In this document: one piece after another, positions 41,418-49,790 of the stretch | Layout of the letters: every line of letters begins with the position of its first letter | Numbering within the stretch: position 1 is the stretch's first letter | Made by a program: the position numbers and the translations under genes | DNA from: Thermoleophilaceae bacterium | GTDB lineage: Bacteria > Actinomycetota > Thermoleophilia > Solirubrobacterales > Thermoleophilaceae | Length of the DNA: 64,000 nucleotides | Assembly (NCBI GenBank): GCA_030447725.1 | Contig: JAUJOQ010000002.1 | Coordinates: 97,048-161,047 of the forward strand | Direction of reading: 5' to 3' | The notes under the pieces: generated by a model | Seen by the model: the letters and a program-made list of their open reading frames with translations, nothing else | Databases searched by the model: none | Told to the model about the DNA's origin: nothing

Positions 41418-42614
41418 TTAGGCCGCGCGCCGCTCTTGGTCGTCGAGGAAGCGCTCGACAAGGCCGCGCACGACCACGGCCATCGAAAACCCGTGCGTAG
41501 TGCACCAGTCCTTGAGGCGCTGGTGTTGGGCCTCCGGGAAGCGGACCGGCACGACCTGCTGCGCGCCGTGACCGAGCGCGCCCGAGCCGACCACCTTTCT
41601 GCGCTCCGAGCCGGCGACCGCGCCCACGAGTGGGCGGGCGACCGCGGCGGTGGAGAACGCGTGGGCGAGCTTGTGCTGCAGCGGAGACGAGCCGAGTGGC
41701 TCGAGCGCCGCGCTCAGCTCCGTCTGCGAGAGGCCGAGCTCGGTCGCGGCTTCGGCGTGCGAGCGACCGTCGCCGATCAGGCGCAGGATCGAGGCGAGCG
41801 GCTCCTTCGCGTCGGGATGCGCGGCGGTCTCGTGCAGCGCCGCGCGCGCAGCGTCGACGCGGATGCCGCAGTTCAGCGCGATGCGCTCGACGTCCTGCCC
41901 GGCCAGCAGCAGCCGCCGGATCATGTCGTGCGGGGCCGGTGTGGCCATGGGCGCGGGCAGGGCGCCGGCGGGCGGCCCGAAGCTGGTCGGAACGTATGTA
42001 GTGAGTGCCCGCAGGGCTTGAAGCTGCTGGCTTCTGGTGAGCAATGCTCGTCCAAGTCGCAGCTCGAGCTTGGCCGTAGCCGGATCCTCGCGTAGCGCCG
42101 CGAGCTCGCCCCGCGTCAGCTTGAGCGTCCTGCGCGCCTGCGCAGAGGAGCGACCGACCGCAAGCAGCCGCAGGTAGGTCTTCACGGCCTCGGGAGCGCC
42201 CTTGCCCGAGCTGACCTCCCGCAGCGCATCGCGGACGTCGTCCTCGGTGATCGCACAAAGCGAAGCAACGTCGGCGACGGCGGCGTTCAAGAGAAGCATC
42301 CCGCCGGCGACCGACCCTAGCGCCTGGACCACACTCGAGGGAGGTGGCGGCGGCGGGGACCACGGCCGGGACCCGGGCTGAGGCGCTGGCACGCCGGACC
42401 GTTCCCCGGCGCCTTCGAACTGCTCCGGCAGCGGTTCTGGTCGCGCGCCGAGCGCCTGCGTTATGAGCTGGGTGAGCACCGTCTCCTGCTCGCCCTCTGG
42501 GAGCCCCCGCACGGCCTTGAGCAGCAGCTTCGCTGCGCTTGCTGGCTCGGCGGCTGGCCCCTCTAGCTCTGCGATACCGCAAACGATATCGCGGAATATC
42601 GCGGCGTGCAACAC
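41418..42614 (-). CDS. Putative DNA-binding protein with repeated HTH-like modules and a C-terminal ribbon-helix-helix
   Basis: About 398 residues from GTG 42614 (the start is uncertain; the open frame extends to 43001 but there overlaps other remnants). Four segments share one pattern of about 28 residues, roughly at 106-134, 148-174, 233-261 and 277-307: for example LRLIGDGRSHAEAATELGLS then a helix ending ELSAAL, which looks like an HTH unit. A Pro-rich linker is at 80-95. The C-terminal 40 residues (VVPVRFPEAQHQRLKDWCTT then a helix) resemble an RHH/CopG DNA-binding fold. No known family is recognised. It may be a regulator or maintenance protein of a mobile element. Confidence 0.6.
   Translation of the reverse strand: MLHAAIFRDIVCGIAELEGPAAEPASAAKLLLKAVRGLPEGEQETVLTQLITQALGARPEPLPEQFEGAGERSGVPAPQPGSRPWSPPPPPPSSVVQALGSVAGGMLLLNAAVADVASLCAITEDDVRDALREVSSGKGAPEAVKTYLRLLAVGRSSAQARRTLKLTRGELAALREDPATAKLELRLGRALLTRSQQLQALRALTTYVPTSFGPPAGALPAPMATPAPHDMIRRLLLAGQDVERIALNCGIRVDAARAALHETAAHPDAKEPLASILRLIGDGRSHAEAATELGLSQTELSAALEPLGSSPLQHKLAHAFSTAAVARPLVGAVAGSERRKVVGSGALGHGAQQVVPVRFPEAQHQRLKDWCTTHGFSMAVVVRGLVERFLDDQERRAA
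42586..42605. repeat. Tandem 10-bp repeat near the start of the HTH-module gene
   Basis: ATATCGCGGA (42586-42595) is followed directly by ATATCGCGGC (42596-42605), with a related GCGATACCGC at 42571-42580. The repeats lie within the first codons if GTG 42614 is the start, or just upstream if the true start is later. They could be an autoregulatory operator. Confidence 0.35.
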
Positions 42615-42768
42615 AATCGGATACGCAGACCGGCCGGCCGTACTGCGGCTGCCGTCGAGAAGCAGAAGTGCGCGCTCGGGCGACGGCCCTCGAGATCTGG
42701 GCTCCTCCGATGGCGGAAGCGGACCTCTGCGGCTTGCGCCCCCGGTTGCTCGGGATCCGAGGCTGCGC

Positions 42769-42960
42769 TCAGCCGGCCCGGATGAGTTGCATCGGCACCA
42801 GCTCGTGCGTGCAGGTGCCGGTCTTGACTGCCGGGTCATCCTCGCCGATCGCTCGCGCGGCCTGCTCATCCTCGAGCGTGAGTAGCCCGAGGCCCCACGG
42901 GTCCTCCGGATGAAGCACGGGGCCCGAACGCCACTGCCACGTAGGAAGGAACGCGTCGGG
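42769..42960 (-). pseudogene. Remnant of a YciI-like protein
   Basis: The C-terminal 45 residues, GPVLHPEDPWGLGLLTLEDE and ARAIGEDDPAVKTGTCTHEL then VPMQLIRAG, resemble the second half of YCII-related (dimeric ferredoxin-like) proteins. The matching N-terminal half, with its conserved His and Asp, is not visible in any frame upstream. So this is a truncated or strongly diverged copy. Confidence 0.45.
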
Positions 42961-42997
42961 TTGGCTGCTCGGGCGGTGAACGTCGCGAGCCAATGGT

Positions 42998-44029
42998 TCA
43001 CCGGTTGTCTTTCCAGAGGACTTCAGGGGCGGCGCCCGGGATGGGCATTCGTAGTGCTTCTGCTTCGATCTGTTGCCGCTGGTTGTCACTGAGGGGAGCC
43101 AGCGGCAGGATCCTTAGGCGCCCTTGGCTTCTGCCCCACGCGGCGGCCACAGCGCCATCGAGCAGCACCAGGCCGGTACAGGCCCACGGTGGCAGCGCTC
43201 CCTTGCGGTGAGAGCGGTCGGCGGCGACGACGTCCTCTCCGGGTTGGAGCACGGGATCTGCGCCAAAGGCGACGAACCTGACGGCCGAGACCGGTTTGGC
43301 CCCCGCAAGGTCGTCGGCGGTCTCAGCGAGGACAAAGCCAGCGCCCCCCGTCCATCGCACTTCCACAAGCTCGTCGCCGAGCGCGTCAAAAGTGGCTCTT
43401 GCATCGGCCTTGGTGACTGCGGCCCAGCGGGTGAATCGCGCCGGCTCCGCGGGTCCGAGCGAGCGCAGAAAACGGCGGGCGAGCTCTCGCCGCGCCTGCT
43501 CCTCGTCCATCTCGAGCGCGGGACTTGGGAGGAGCTCAGTGCTGCGGGCATCCCAGCGGATCTGTACACCCGCGAGCGCACAGGCAAGCCGCCAGATCGG
43601 CAGCCGCGGCATCTGGTCCAAGACCACCGGGGGGATCGGCCCAAGACGATCGCTCTCCGCTCTGCCCTCGTCCTTGCGAGCCTCGAGGATCGAGTCACGA
43701 GCCTTGACCGCGAGCTGCTTGAGAGCTTCCCGCAACCGGACGTCGCGCGGCACGATCCCCAGCGCGAACACAGCCAGGTCAGATCTCGGCACGACGAAGA
43801 CCGCGCCCCGCGGTGCCCACGTCTGCACCAGCGACGGGTGCTCCCAGGCCAAGGGGGTGACATCCTGCACGCGCGAGTAGAGACCCGTAAGGGCGGCTCG
43901 GGGGGCCGAGTCCTGCAGCCCGGCAAACGCCGCCGAGGAAAACGCGCCCGCCGGCAGACGTTCCGCGAGGTGATTCGCCCGGAGGCGATGCCACAGGATC
44001 TGCGACGGCTCCACAACTAAGCCTCCCAT
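42998..44029 (-). CDS. Winged-helix DNA-binding protein of the AlkZ/YcaQ type (HTH_42)
   Basis: A 343-residue protein. QILWHRLRANHLAERLPAGA opens the tandem winged-helix fold; SRVQDVTPLAWEHPSLVQTW then RGAVFVVPRSDL, and the C-terminal GLVLLDGAVAAAWG are family blocks. The family includes AlkZ DNA glycosylases that unhook crosslinks and cleave alkylated bases, but many members lack proven activity and the catalytic Gln motif is not obvious here. ATG 44029 was chosen. It lies 77 bp downstream of the tRNA synthetase gene on the same strand. Confidence 0.8.
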   Translation of the reverse strand: MGGLVVEPSQILWHRLRANHLAERLPAGAFSSAAFAGLQDSAPRAALTGLYSRVQDVTPLAWEHPSLVQTWAPRGAVFVVPRSDLAVFALGIVPRDVRLREALKQLAVKARDSILEARKDEGRAESDRLGPIPPVVLDQMPRLPIWRLACALAGVQIRWDARSTELLPSPALEMDEEQARRELARRFLRSLGPAEPARFTRWAAVTKADARATFDALGDELVEVRWTGGAGFVLAETADDLAGAKPVSAVRFVAFGADPVLQPGEDVVAADRSHRKGALPPWACTGLVLLDGAVAAAWGRSQGRLRILPLAPLSDNQRQQIEAEALRMPIPGAAPEVLWKDNR

Positions 44030-44106
44030 CGCCCGACAGTGTCCTAACTGAGGACGACCAAGCAGTACGGCCGCTCCTGGATCCGTCGAAAAGCAACACC
44101 CTTGTG

Positions 44107-45600
44107 TCACATGGCTTTCGCGAACAGGCGACGGCCGAGTTTCGGATCGCTGGCGGCGAGAGCGCGCTCGATTCGCTCGCTAGCCGCGGGCAGGAAGGGC
44201 TGGAACTCCCGCGCGAGCGTGCGGCAGGCGTCGACCAGGGCGCCCAGCGCCTCGTCGAGGTCACTGCTGGCATCGCCGGCCTCGGCCTTCGCGAGCTCCC
44301 AGGGTCTTGTCGCCGCGACGTAGCGGTTGGCTTCCTCTACTAGCGACCAGAGGGCCGCGGCGGCACTCCTGATGTCGTAGCGGGACAACGCCTCGTCAAT
44401 CGCATCCGGAGTGCGATGGATGACTGCTCGTAGCGTGAGAGATGCCTCCGTCCGAGTCTCGAACTGGGCAACTCCGTTTGGGCGATAGCGCCCGACGAGC
44501 GTGATCGTGCGGTTGACGAGGTTGCCCAGCCCGTCGGCGAGCTCGTTCGCACGTGCGGCGAGCCGCTCCTCGCGGAAGTCGGTGTCACCGGTGCGGGGTA
44601 CTTCACGGAGAAACCACCAGCGCAGCGCGGCGCTTCCGTACCGGGCTGCGATGTCGGCGGGGTCGTGGGTCACACCGAGCGACTTCGAGAGCTTCTGGCC
44701 ATCAACGGTCAGGTAGTCGTGGACGAAGATCGCCGTCGGCAGCGGCTCCCTGGCTGAGAGCAGGATTGCCGGCCAGTAGACGGCGTGGAAGCGGATGATG
44801 CCCTTGCCGATCACGTGTACGCGCTTGCCTGAGCGCTCCCACCACCGGCCGTACAGCTCGCCCTCGGTTCCGTAGCCGAGCGCACTGATGTAGTTGCCGA
44901 GGGCGTCGAACCAGACATAGATGACCTGGCTCGGGTCCTCTGGCACTGGGATGCCCCAGCCATGTGCGCGCTCTTGGGAGCGCGAGACGCTGAAGTCCTC
45001 GAGCCCTCCCCGGATGAACGCGAGCACCTCGTTTCGCCGCTGCTCTGGCTCGACCCGGAGCCGTCCGCTCTCGATCAACGCGAGCAGCTGATCGCGGTAG
45101 CGCGAGAGGCGAAAGAACCAGTTGCGCTCGGCCACCTGCTCCGGTGGCCGCCTGTGCTCGACACAGAGGCCGTCGAGAAGATCGCTCGGGGAAAGGAACG
45201 CCTCACAACCGGTGCAGTAGAGCCCCTCGTAGTAACGCTCGTAGAGATCCCCGCTGGCAACACACGCGCGCCACAGGCGCTCGACGCCCGGGCCGTGGCG
45301 CGGGTCGCGGCTCGTGCGGATGAAGTCGTCATTGGAGAGCTCGAGCGGTTCGCGGAGTGCGGCAAAGCGCTCCGCCTTTTCATCCACGAACTGCGCAACC
45401 GGCACACCCGCAGCGGCGGCCGCCTCGACGTTCTTCAGCGCGTGATCGTCAGTTCCACTCAGGAAGCGGACCTGCTCACCGCGCAGCCGCCGGTGGCGCG
45501 CCAGCAGATCCGCCTGAACGCACTCAAGCGCAAAGCCCAGATGCGGGTCTCCGTTCACGTACGGGATCGCCGTTGTGATGTAGGAGCTTTGATGGCTCAT
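44107..45600 (-). CDS. metG: Methionyl-tRNA synthetase
   Basis: A 497-residue class I aminoacyl-tRNA synthetase charging tRNA-Met. The HIGH-type motif is HLGF in PYVNGDPHLGFALE and the KMSKS-type motif is KLSKS in DGQKLSKSLG. A zinc-knuckle remnant shows YCTGCEAFLSPSDL and CVEH. The anticodon-binding helical domain follows; there is no C-terminal tRNA-binding extension. It is in an accessory context, so it may be a second, variant MetRS; whether another copy exists cannot be seen. The start ATG 45600 has AGAGAGG upstream. Confidence 0.92.
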   Translation of the reverse strand: MSHQSSYITTAIPYVNGDPHLGFALECVQADLLARHRRLRGEQVRFLSGTDDHALKNVEAAAAAGVPVAQFVDEKAERFAALREPLELSNDDFIRTSRDPRHGPGVERLWRACVASGDLYERYYEGLYCTGCEAFLSPSDLLDGLCVEHRRPPEQVAERNWFFRLSRYRDQLLALIESGRLRVEPEQRRNEVLAFIRGGLEDFSVSRSQERAHGWGIPVPEDPSQVIYVWFDALGNYISALGYGTEGELYGRWWERSGKRVHVIGKGIIRFHAVYWPAILLSAREPLPTAIFVHDYLTVDGQKLSKSLGVTHDPADIAARYGSAALRWWFLREVPRTGDTDFREERLAARANELADGLGNLVNRTITLVGRYRPNGVAQFETRTEASLTLRAVIHRTPDAIDEALSRYDIRSAAAALWSLVEEANRYVAATRPWELAKAEAGDASSDLDEALGALVDACRTLAREFQPFLPAASERIERALAASDPKLGRRLFAKAM

Positions 45601-45611
45601 CGGTGCATTCC

Positions 45612-45860
45612 TCTCTGGCCCCGCGGGACCAGCATCCGATGAGAGCGCCAACCCCGAGAAGTCTGGGGCCGGTGTCGACGGGGAGAACTAGAGCGCGCCG
45701 AGAGACCCTGGGGACAGGGCCATCATCAAGACATAGCCGGCGCGCGAACTCATGGTTCAACGATAACGGTTGAGCCGGCAGCCCGCGAGTTCGTTCTGCA
45801 CGGCTCCCGCTTTTTTCAGCGCTCCTAGTCCACGCGCTATGCAGCAATGCAGCGGTAGCG
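45612..45860 (-). promoter_or_regulatory. Structured metG leader, possibly T-box-like
   Basis: The 260 bp upstream of metG hold no gene. On the minus strand TGGTCCCGCGG (45631-45621) resembles the T-box core TGGNACCGCGG with one change; it folds with the following bases into a GC hairpin just before the ribosome binding site. Further up, GGCTCAAC pairs with GTTGAACC around 45755-45777 inside a CGAACTC/GAGTTCG stem, with an ATG triplet on its 3' side. This is suggestive of tRNA-Met sensing but incomplete; a simple hairpin is the alternative. Confidence 0.3.
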
Positions 45861-45870
45861 GGCCTTTCGA

Positions 45871-45944
45871 TCGGGGCGACTGGATTTGAACCAGCGACCG
45901 CTCGGCCCCCAGCCGAGTGCGCTACCAGACTGCGCCACGCCCCG
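45871..45944 (-). tRNA. tRNA-Pro (anticodon GGG)
   Basis: A complete cloverleaf of 74 nt. The acceptor CGGGGCG pairs with CGCCCCG; the anticodon stem CTCGG/CCGAG carries the loop CTGGGGG giving anticodon GGG; the T-arm contains GGTTCAAATCC. CCA is not encoded. Confidence 0.95.
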
Positions 45945-46116
45945 TGGTCGGCACCAGTTTACGCGAACTTCCATCCGAGCCGGTTGCGAACATACGTTCG
46001 CTAATGGAGGCCGAGGACGGAACCGCGAAGCGCCAACTGCCACCGTCGGCGAACGGCCCGGCGGCGAGGCGCGCTCCGGGCCGTGCTCAGCCAAGCGTAG
46101 GCCTGATCAGTCGGCA

Positions 46117-46187
46117 AGCGGGTGTCGGGAATCGAACCCGAACTAAGACCTTGGAAGGGTCTTGTGCAGCCTTTACACCACACCCGC
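46117..46187 (-). tRNA. tRNA-Gly (anticodon UCC)
   Basis: 71 nt. The acceptor GCGGGTG pairs with CACCCGC; the anticodon loop CTTCCAA within AAGACC/GGTCTT gives anticodon TCC; the T-arm contains GGTTCGATTCC. CCA is not encoded. Confidence 0.95.
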
Positions 46188-46211
46188 AACCCGCTCAATC
46201 CTAGCCTGAAG

Positions 46212-47168
46212 CTAGGCCACCAGCCAGCGCTTCGGGTTCTCCTCCATCATCGTCTTCTCCTGCTCGGACGTCATCCCGCCCTCGCGCAGCGCCGGGAGCA
46301 CCTGATCGGGCACGAGGGTGATCGTCCAGTCCTTCACCGCCCCCTCGCGCACCAGGATCTCGACCGTCTCGTCGGGGAACCAGTCGAGAGTCGCGCAGGA
46401 GTCGGCGGCGATGAACATCTGCTCGGCGTACCCGCGCTCGAGCAGCGCCAGGGTCGTGGCATTGCGCCTCCCGGTGGGCAGGTACATCTCGATCCCGTAG
46501 CGGTCGAGGCCGATGAAGACGCCCTTGTCGAGCAGCCCCTCGATGTAGCCGAGGTCGTCGGTGTCGCCGGTGTGCGCGATCTGGATCCTCTCGGGCGCCA
46601 CTCCCTCCTCCAGCAGGATCTCCACCTGGCGAGGGCCCGTGTTCGAGGCGGGCCGTGAGTGGGCCATGATCGGCCTCCCCGTGCGCAGGCTCGCACGGGC
46701 GCACGCCCGATGGATCTTCTCCACGTTGGCGGTGATGCCAGGCTCGTCGGCGGCGCACTTGAGGAAGGCAGCCTTGATGTCCGTGCCCTGTATGCCCTGT
46801 TCGATGTCGTGGATGAAGGCCTCTGCCATCGCGTCGGGCGACCGGCTCTGCCAGAAGAGGGGCAGGTGGTCGTAGGTGTAGATGCCGGTGCAGACGATCG
46901 CCTGAAGACCGGCTTCCGTTGCCACGCTCTCGATGAAGCGCACGTCGCGGCCGAGCAGCATCGCCGTCGGCTCGCCGATGGTCTTCACGCCGGCGGCGAC
47001 CGCCGCCTCCGCTGCCTCGACAGCAGCGGCCCGTAGCGAGTCGTCGTCGTAGAGATGAGGGAACTGCAGCGCGTTCGACTCGTCGCGGGCGCGGAGGTGC
47101 TCGTGAATGAGCGTGCGCCCGAGGTCGTCCGCGTCGAGCGGACCGGTCACGCTCTCGATGCTCGCCAT
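46212..47168 (-). CDS. Phosphotriesterase-like metal-dependent hydrolase
   Basis: A 318-residue TIM-barrel amidohydrolase of the phosphotriesterase/PLL family. The first metal pair is HEH in LIHEHLRARD, the bridging Lys that is usually carboxylated is in AFLKCAADEPG, further His ligands are in MAHSRP and IAHTGDTDD, and the catalytic Asp is in FIAADS. Such enzymes act as lactonases or esterases on phosphotriesters and acyl-homoserine lactones; which applies here cannot be told. It is cytoplasmic, with ATG 47168 as start. Confidence 0.88.
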   Translation of the reverse strand: MASIESVTGPLDADDLGRTLIHEHLRARDESNALQFPHLYDDDSLRAAAVEAAEAAVAAGVKTIGEPTAMLLGRDVRFIESVATEAGLQAIVCTGIYTYDHLPLFWQSRSPDAMAEAFIHDIEQGIQGTDIKAAFLKCAADEPGITANVEKIHRACARASLRTGRPIMAHSRPASNTGPRQVEILLEEGVAPERIQIAHTGDTDDLGYIEGLLDKGVFIGLDRYGIEMYLPTGRRNATTLALLERGYAEQMFIAADSCATLDWFPDETVEILVREGAVKDWTITLVPDQVLPALREGGMTSEQEKTMMEENPKRWLVA

Positions 47169-47234
47169 TCCTCTCCTCCTGTGGTGGGCGCCGAGTCTAT
47201 GCCGAGCCCACCGGCGCTACCCTTGCCGATCCCC

Positions 47235-47306
47235 GGGGGACTGGTCCAACGGCTACGACGCGGGTCTCCAAAACCCGAGATTGGGGTTCGATTCCCTGGT
47301 CCCCCG
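47235..47306 (+). tRNA. tRNA-Trp (anticodon CCA)
   Basis: 72 nt. The acceptor GGGGGAC pairs with GTCCCCC; the anticodon stem CGGGT/ACCCG carries loop CTCCAAA, anticodon CCA; the T-arm contains GGTTCGATTCC; the discriminator is G as in bacterial tRNA-Trp. Confidence 0.93.
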
Positions 47307-47385
47307 CTGCAGCCCTGACGGGCACCGGCCCCGCCTGATCCGCGTCTGGATGAACCGATCTGCGCACGGTCTCGCAGGAACTTGC

Positions 47386-48066
47386 ATGAACATTGTCCTG
47401 CGGCGAATCATTGCTCTCGAGAACGTCGTGCACCGGCTGCTGGTCCGCCACAGCATCTCCGCTCTGCGGATCTCGGTCGGCGCCGTCTTTCTCGGGTTCG
47501 GCATGCTGAAGTACTTCCCGGGTGTCAGCCCCGCCGAGATGCTGGCGACGGACACAACCGACGTGCTGTTCCTCGGGCTGATCCCGTCCAGCGTGGCGAT
47601 CTACATCGTCGCGACGATGGAGTGCTTCATCGGCATCTGTCTTCTGACCGGCTCGGGAGCCCTGATGCGCGTGGCCATCTGGGTGCTGGTCGTGCAGTTG
47701 GTGGGCATCCTCTCGCCACTGTTGATCGAGCCCGGCCGATTGTTCGCCGGCCCCCACGGCGCCCCGACGCTTGAGGGGCAGTACGTGCTCAAGGACATCA
47801 TCCTGGTCGCCGCTGGCATGGTGATCGCCGCGGGCACCTTCCGGGGCGGCAGGCTTGTGCGCGAAGAGCCGCAGATCGAGGCTGCCGTCGAGCCGGCAAG
47901 CTGGCACCGTGACCTCGAGCCGATGCGGGCGGAGGGACTCGAACCCACACGCTCTTGCGAACACCGGGACCTAAACCCGGCCTGTCTACCAATTCCAGCA
48001 CGCCCGCACGAACCTCCATCGTACGGTCGCCGGCAAAGTGAGTCACGTCGCCAGGGCAGGAACTAG
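47386..48066 (+). CDS. DoxX-like four-helix membrane protein; 3' end doubtful
   Basis: A membrane protein with four helices: SALRISVGAVFLGFGMLKYF, a segment around SSVAIYIVATMECFIGICLL, MRVAIWVLVVQLVGIL and DIILVAAGMVIAAG. The layout resembles DoxX/DoxD-type proteins. ATG 47386 has AGGAA upstream. After about residue 170 the frame runs through the antisense of the tRNA-Leu gene (EGLEPTRSCEHRDLNPACLP is read from tRNA sequence), so the natural end is probably earlier and was lost by a frameshift, or the protein has acquired a junk tail. Confidence 0.7.
   Translation: MNIVLRRIIALENVVHRLLVRHSISALRISVGAVFLGFGMLKYFPGVSPAEMLATDTTDVLFLGLIPSSVAIYIVATMECFIGICLLTGSGALMRVAIWVLVVQLVGILSPLLIEPGRLFAGPHGAPTLEGQYVLKDIILVAAGMVIAAGTFRGGRLVREEPQIEAAVEPASWHRDLEPMRAEGLEPTRSCEHRDLNPACLPIPARPHEPPSYGRRQSESRRQGRN
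47924..48007 (-). tRNA. tRNA-Leu (anticodon UAG)
   Basis: 84 nt with a long variable arm. The acceptor GCGGGCG pairs with CGCCCGC; the anticodon stem CCGGG/CCCGG carries TTTAGGT, anticodon TAG; the variable arm is near TGTTCGCAAGAGC; the T-arm contains GGTTCGAGTCC. Confidence 0.94.
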
Positions 48067-48078
48067 ACTGCCCCACGC

Positions 48079-48579
48079 ATGGCGCAGACCCTGATCGAGC
48101 ATCCGAACCGGCAGAAGGCAGGGTCGAAGGCGACCAAGTCCATCGTCATCCTCCTGCTGATCGCCAGCGCCGCCCTGATCACGATCGTCACCGTTGGCGG
48201 CTGGTCGGAGCTGCAGGGCGCTCAGCCCGTCGCGTTCGCGTACATCTTCCTCTACCTCCTGATGGCCTTCTACGTGGCGCGCTGGAACCGCGGCGTGCTG
48301 CCGGTGGCGGCCGCGCTGGCCGTGCTCTTCGCGGTCGTGGCCGCGGTCGCGGCTCCCTCGTGGTTCGCTCGCGACAAGGCTGGATACGACACCCCGCTGC
48401 TCGAGCCCAGCATCCTCGGCCTCCTGACGGTGATCCTCGTGCCGGTGCAACTGCTCCTGCTGGCCTTTGCGATGCGCGGCTTCGCGCAGAAGTGGAACGT
48501 GGAGGTCGAGGTCCACCGCGACGGCGACTACCCGCGCCCAGGGGGCCACGGCAAGGATCCGCAGCCCGCCGGCGCCTAG
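48079..48579 (+). CDS. Small multi-pass membrane protein
   Basis: A 166-residue protein with four membrane helices (about residues 20-40, 48-67, 72-92 and 112-135) and a hydrophilic C-terminus rich in Gly, Pro and His. The ATG start follows a short leader after the tRNA-Leu gene. No family is recognised and no operon partner is evident; it is bracketed by two tRNA-Leu genes on the other strand. Confidence 0.65.
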   Translation: MAQTLIEHPNRQKAGSKATKSIVILLLIASAALITIVTVGGWSELQGAQPVAFAYIFLYLLMAFYVARWNRGVLPVAAALAVLFAVVAAVAAPSWFARDKAGYDTPLLEPSILGLLTVILVPVQLLLLAFAMRGFAQKWNVEVEVHRDGDYPRPGGHGKDPQPAGA

Positions 48580-48591
48580 CCGCCCGGTCAA

Positions 48592-48677
48592 TACGGCGGG
48601 TGGGACTCGAACCCACAAGCCCTGTTGAGGGCAGCGCATTTTGAGTGCGCCTCCTTTACCAGTTTGGACACCGCCGC
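48592..48677 (-). tRNA. tRNA-Leu (anticodon CAA)
   Basis: 86 nt with a long variable arm. The acceptor GCGGCGG pairs with CCGCCGT (one G-U); the anticodon stem GCGCA/TGCGC carries CTCAAAA, anticodon CAA; the variable arm GCCCTCAACAGGGC is visible; the T-arm contains GGTTCGAGTCC. Confidence 0.94.
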
Positions 48678-48752
48678 TTGCCCTACATCCTATGTGCGCG
48701 AACGGCGCTCGTCCGCCGCGCAGGGCGTGCAATCCGCGTCGCGGGGTAATAG

Positions 48753-49250
48753 GCGACGATCACCGAGCGCAACGAAGCCGCCGACGAAGGTTCCGCGCAG
48801 CGGGTCGACCGGATCGCCGATCCATGGGGTCCGAGGACGCCCGTCGCCTGCGGCGAGGAGTGGCCCGAGCGTGTGGACAGCTTCCTGGCGCCGGGCGCCG
48901 AGCCTGAGCGGTGGGTGCAGACGGCGTCGGTCCTGCACTCCAACGCGGACGCCTACGACCTCGCGGTGCAGGGCGGTCGACTGGTGGGCGTGCGGGGCCG
49001 CGGCGAGGACAGAGTAAACCGAGGGCGGCTCGGTCCCAAGGACCTGTTCGGCTGGCAGGCCAGTGAGTCTCCCGACCGCCTGACCACGCCGCTCGTGCGC
49101 CGCGACGGCGAGCTCGTGCCGGCGTCGTGGGATGAGGCGATGGGCGCGATAGTCGAGCAGTCCCGGGAGCTGCTCGCCGACAAGGGCTCCGGCGCGTTTG
49201 GCTTCTACACCAGCGGCCAGCTGTTTCTCGAGGAGCTCCGCACGTTCTGA
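48753..49250 (+). pseudogene. N-terminal remnant of a molybdopterin oxidoreductase
   Basis: The readable frame DRIADPWGPRTPVACGEEWP, then ERWVQTASVLHSNADAYDLA, GVRGRGEDRVNRGRLGPKDL then FGWQASESPDRLTTPLVR and ASWDEAMGAIVEQ matches the first ~130 residues of DMSO-reductase-family enzymes annotated as nitrate reductase or formate dehydrogenase. It stops right after FYTSGQLFLEELRTF, where the long catalytic part should begin, and lacks a good start codon upstream. The Fe-S cysteines expected near VQTASVLHSN are absent. It is a leftover of a deleted gene. Confidence 0.75.
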
Positions 49251-49262
49251 CAACTTGATCCT

Positions 49263-49730
49263 TCAGGCCCGCGGCGCGTGTCCGCCCTTGCGCTCGTTCA
49301 TCGCCGTGTAGCCGCCGAAGGTGATTCCCGCCGCAGCTATCAGGCCGAGGAAGACGCCTATCTTGCGGCTCAGGTCGACGGCATCCCCCGTGATGTCCGG
49401 GTCGGGGGCGCTGATCAGGCGGAACAGGATCAGCAGGAGAGCAAGTGCACCCGCCAGCGCCACGATCATCCCTGCCGGAGCCGGAAGGTCGGCGGGCATC
49501 GCACCGGCCGCGCGGGCCACGGCCATGCCGACCGCCAGCAGAGCCACCAGCAGCAGGAGGATGTCGATGATGCTGAAGACCTCCCAGGCGTTGCCGTTCA
49601 CGCCCTCGACCTCGCCCAGGCCCTCTACCTCCGTCTTGAGCCCGTACCACGGGAAGAACATGAAGATGAAGAGCGCCAGGCCGCTCGCGCCGGCCACCAT
49701 CTCCCCGAAGCTGATCTTTGACGTGTCCAC
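49263..49730 (-). CDS. Four-helix membrane protein
   Basis: A 155-residue membrane protein with helices at about residues 12-32, 50-75, 82-103 and 120-140, and a short soluble piece with DPDITG. The segment NAWEVFSIIDILLLLVALLA recalls small actinobacterial membrane proteins of unknown function. GTG 49730 is the best start. The longer open frame on this strand is a shadow of the M28-like gene. Confidence 0.65.
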   Translation of the reverse strand: MDTSKISFGEMVAGASGLALFIFMFFPWYGLKTEVEGLGEVEGVNGNAWEVFSIIDILLLLVALLAVGMAVARAAGAMPADLPAPAGMIVALAGALALLLILFRLISAPDPDITGDAVDLSRKIGVFLGLIAAAGITFGGYTAMNERKGGHAPRA

Positions 49731-49790
49731 GGTCGGTCCCCCTAGATAGGTGAGTGGGTGCGGCGGCGCCACTCTAACCTGCGCCTGCGG

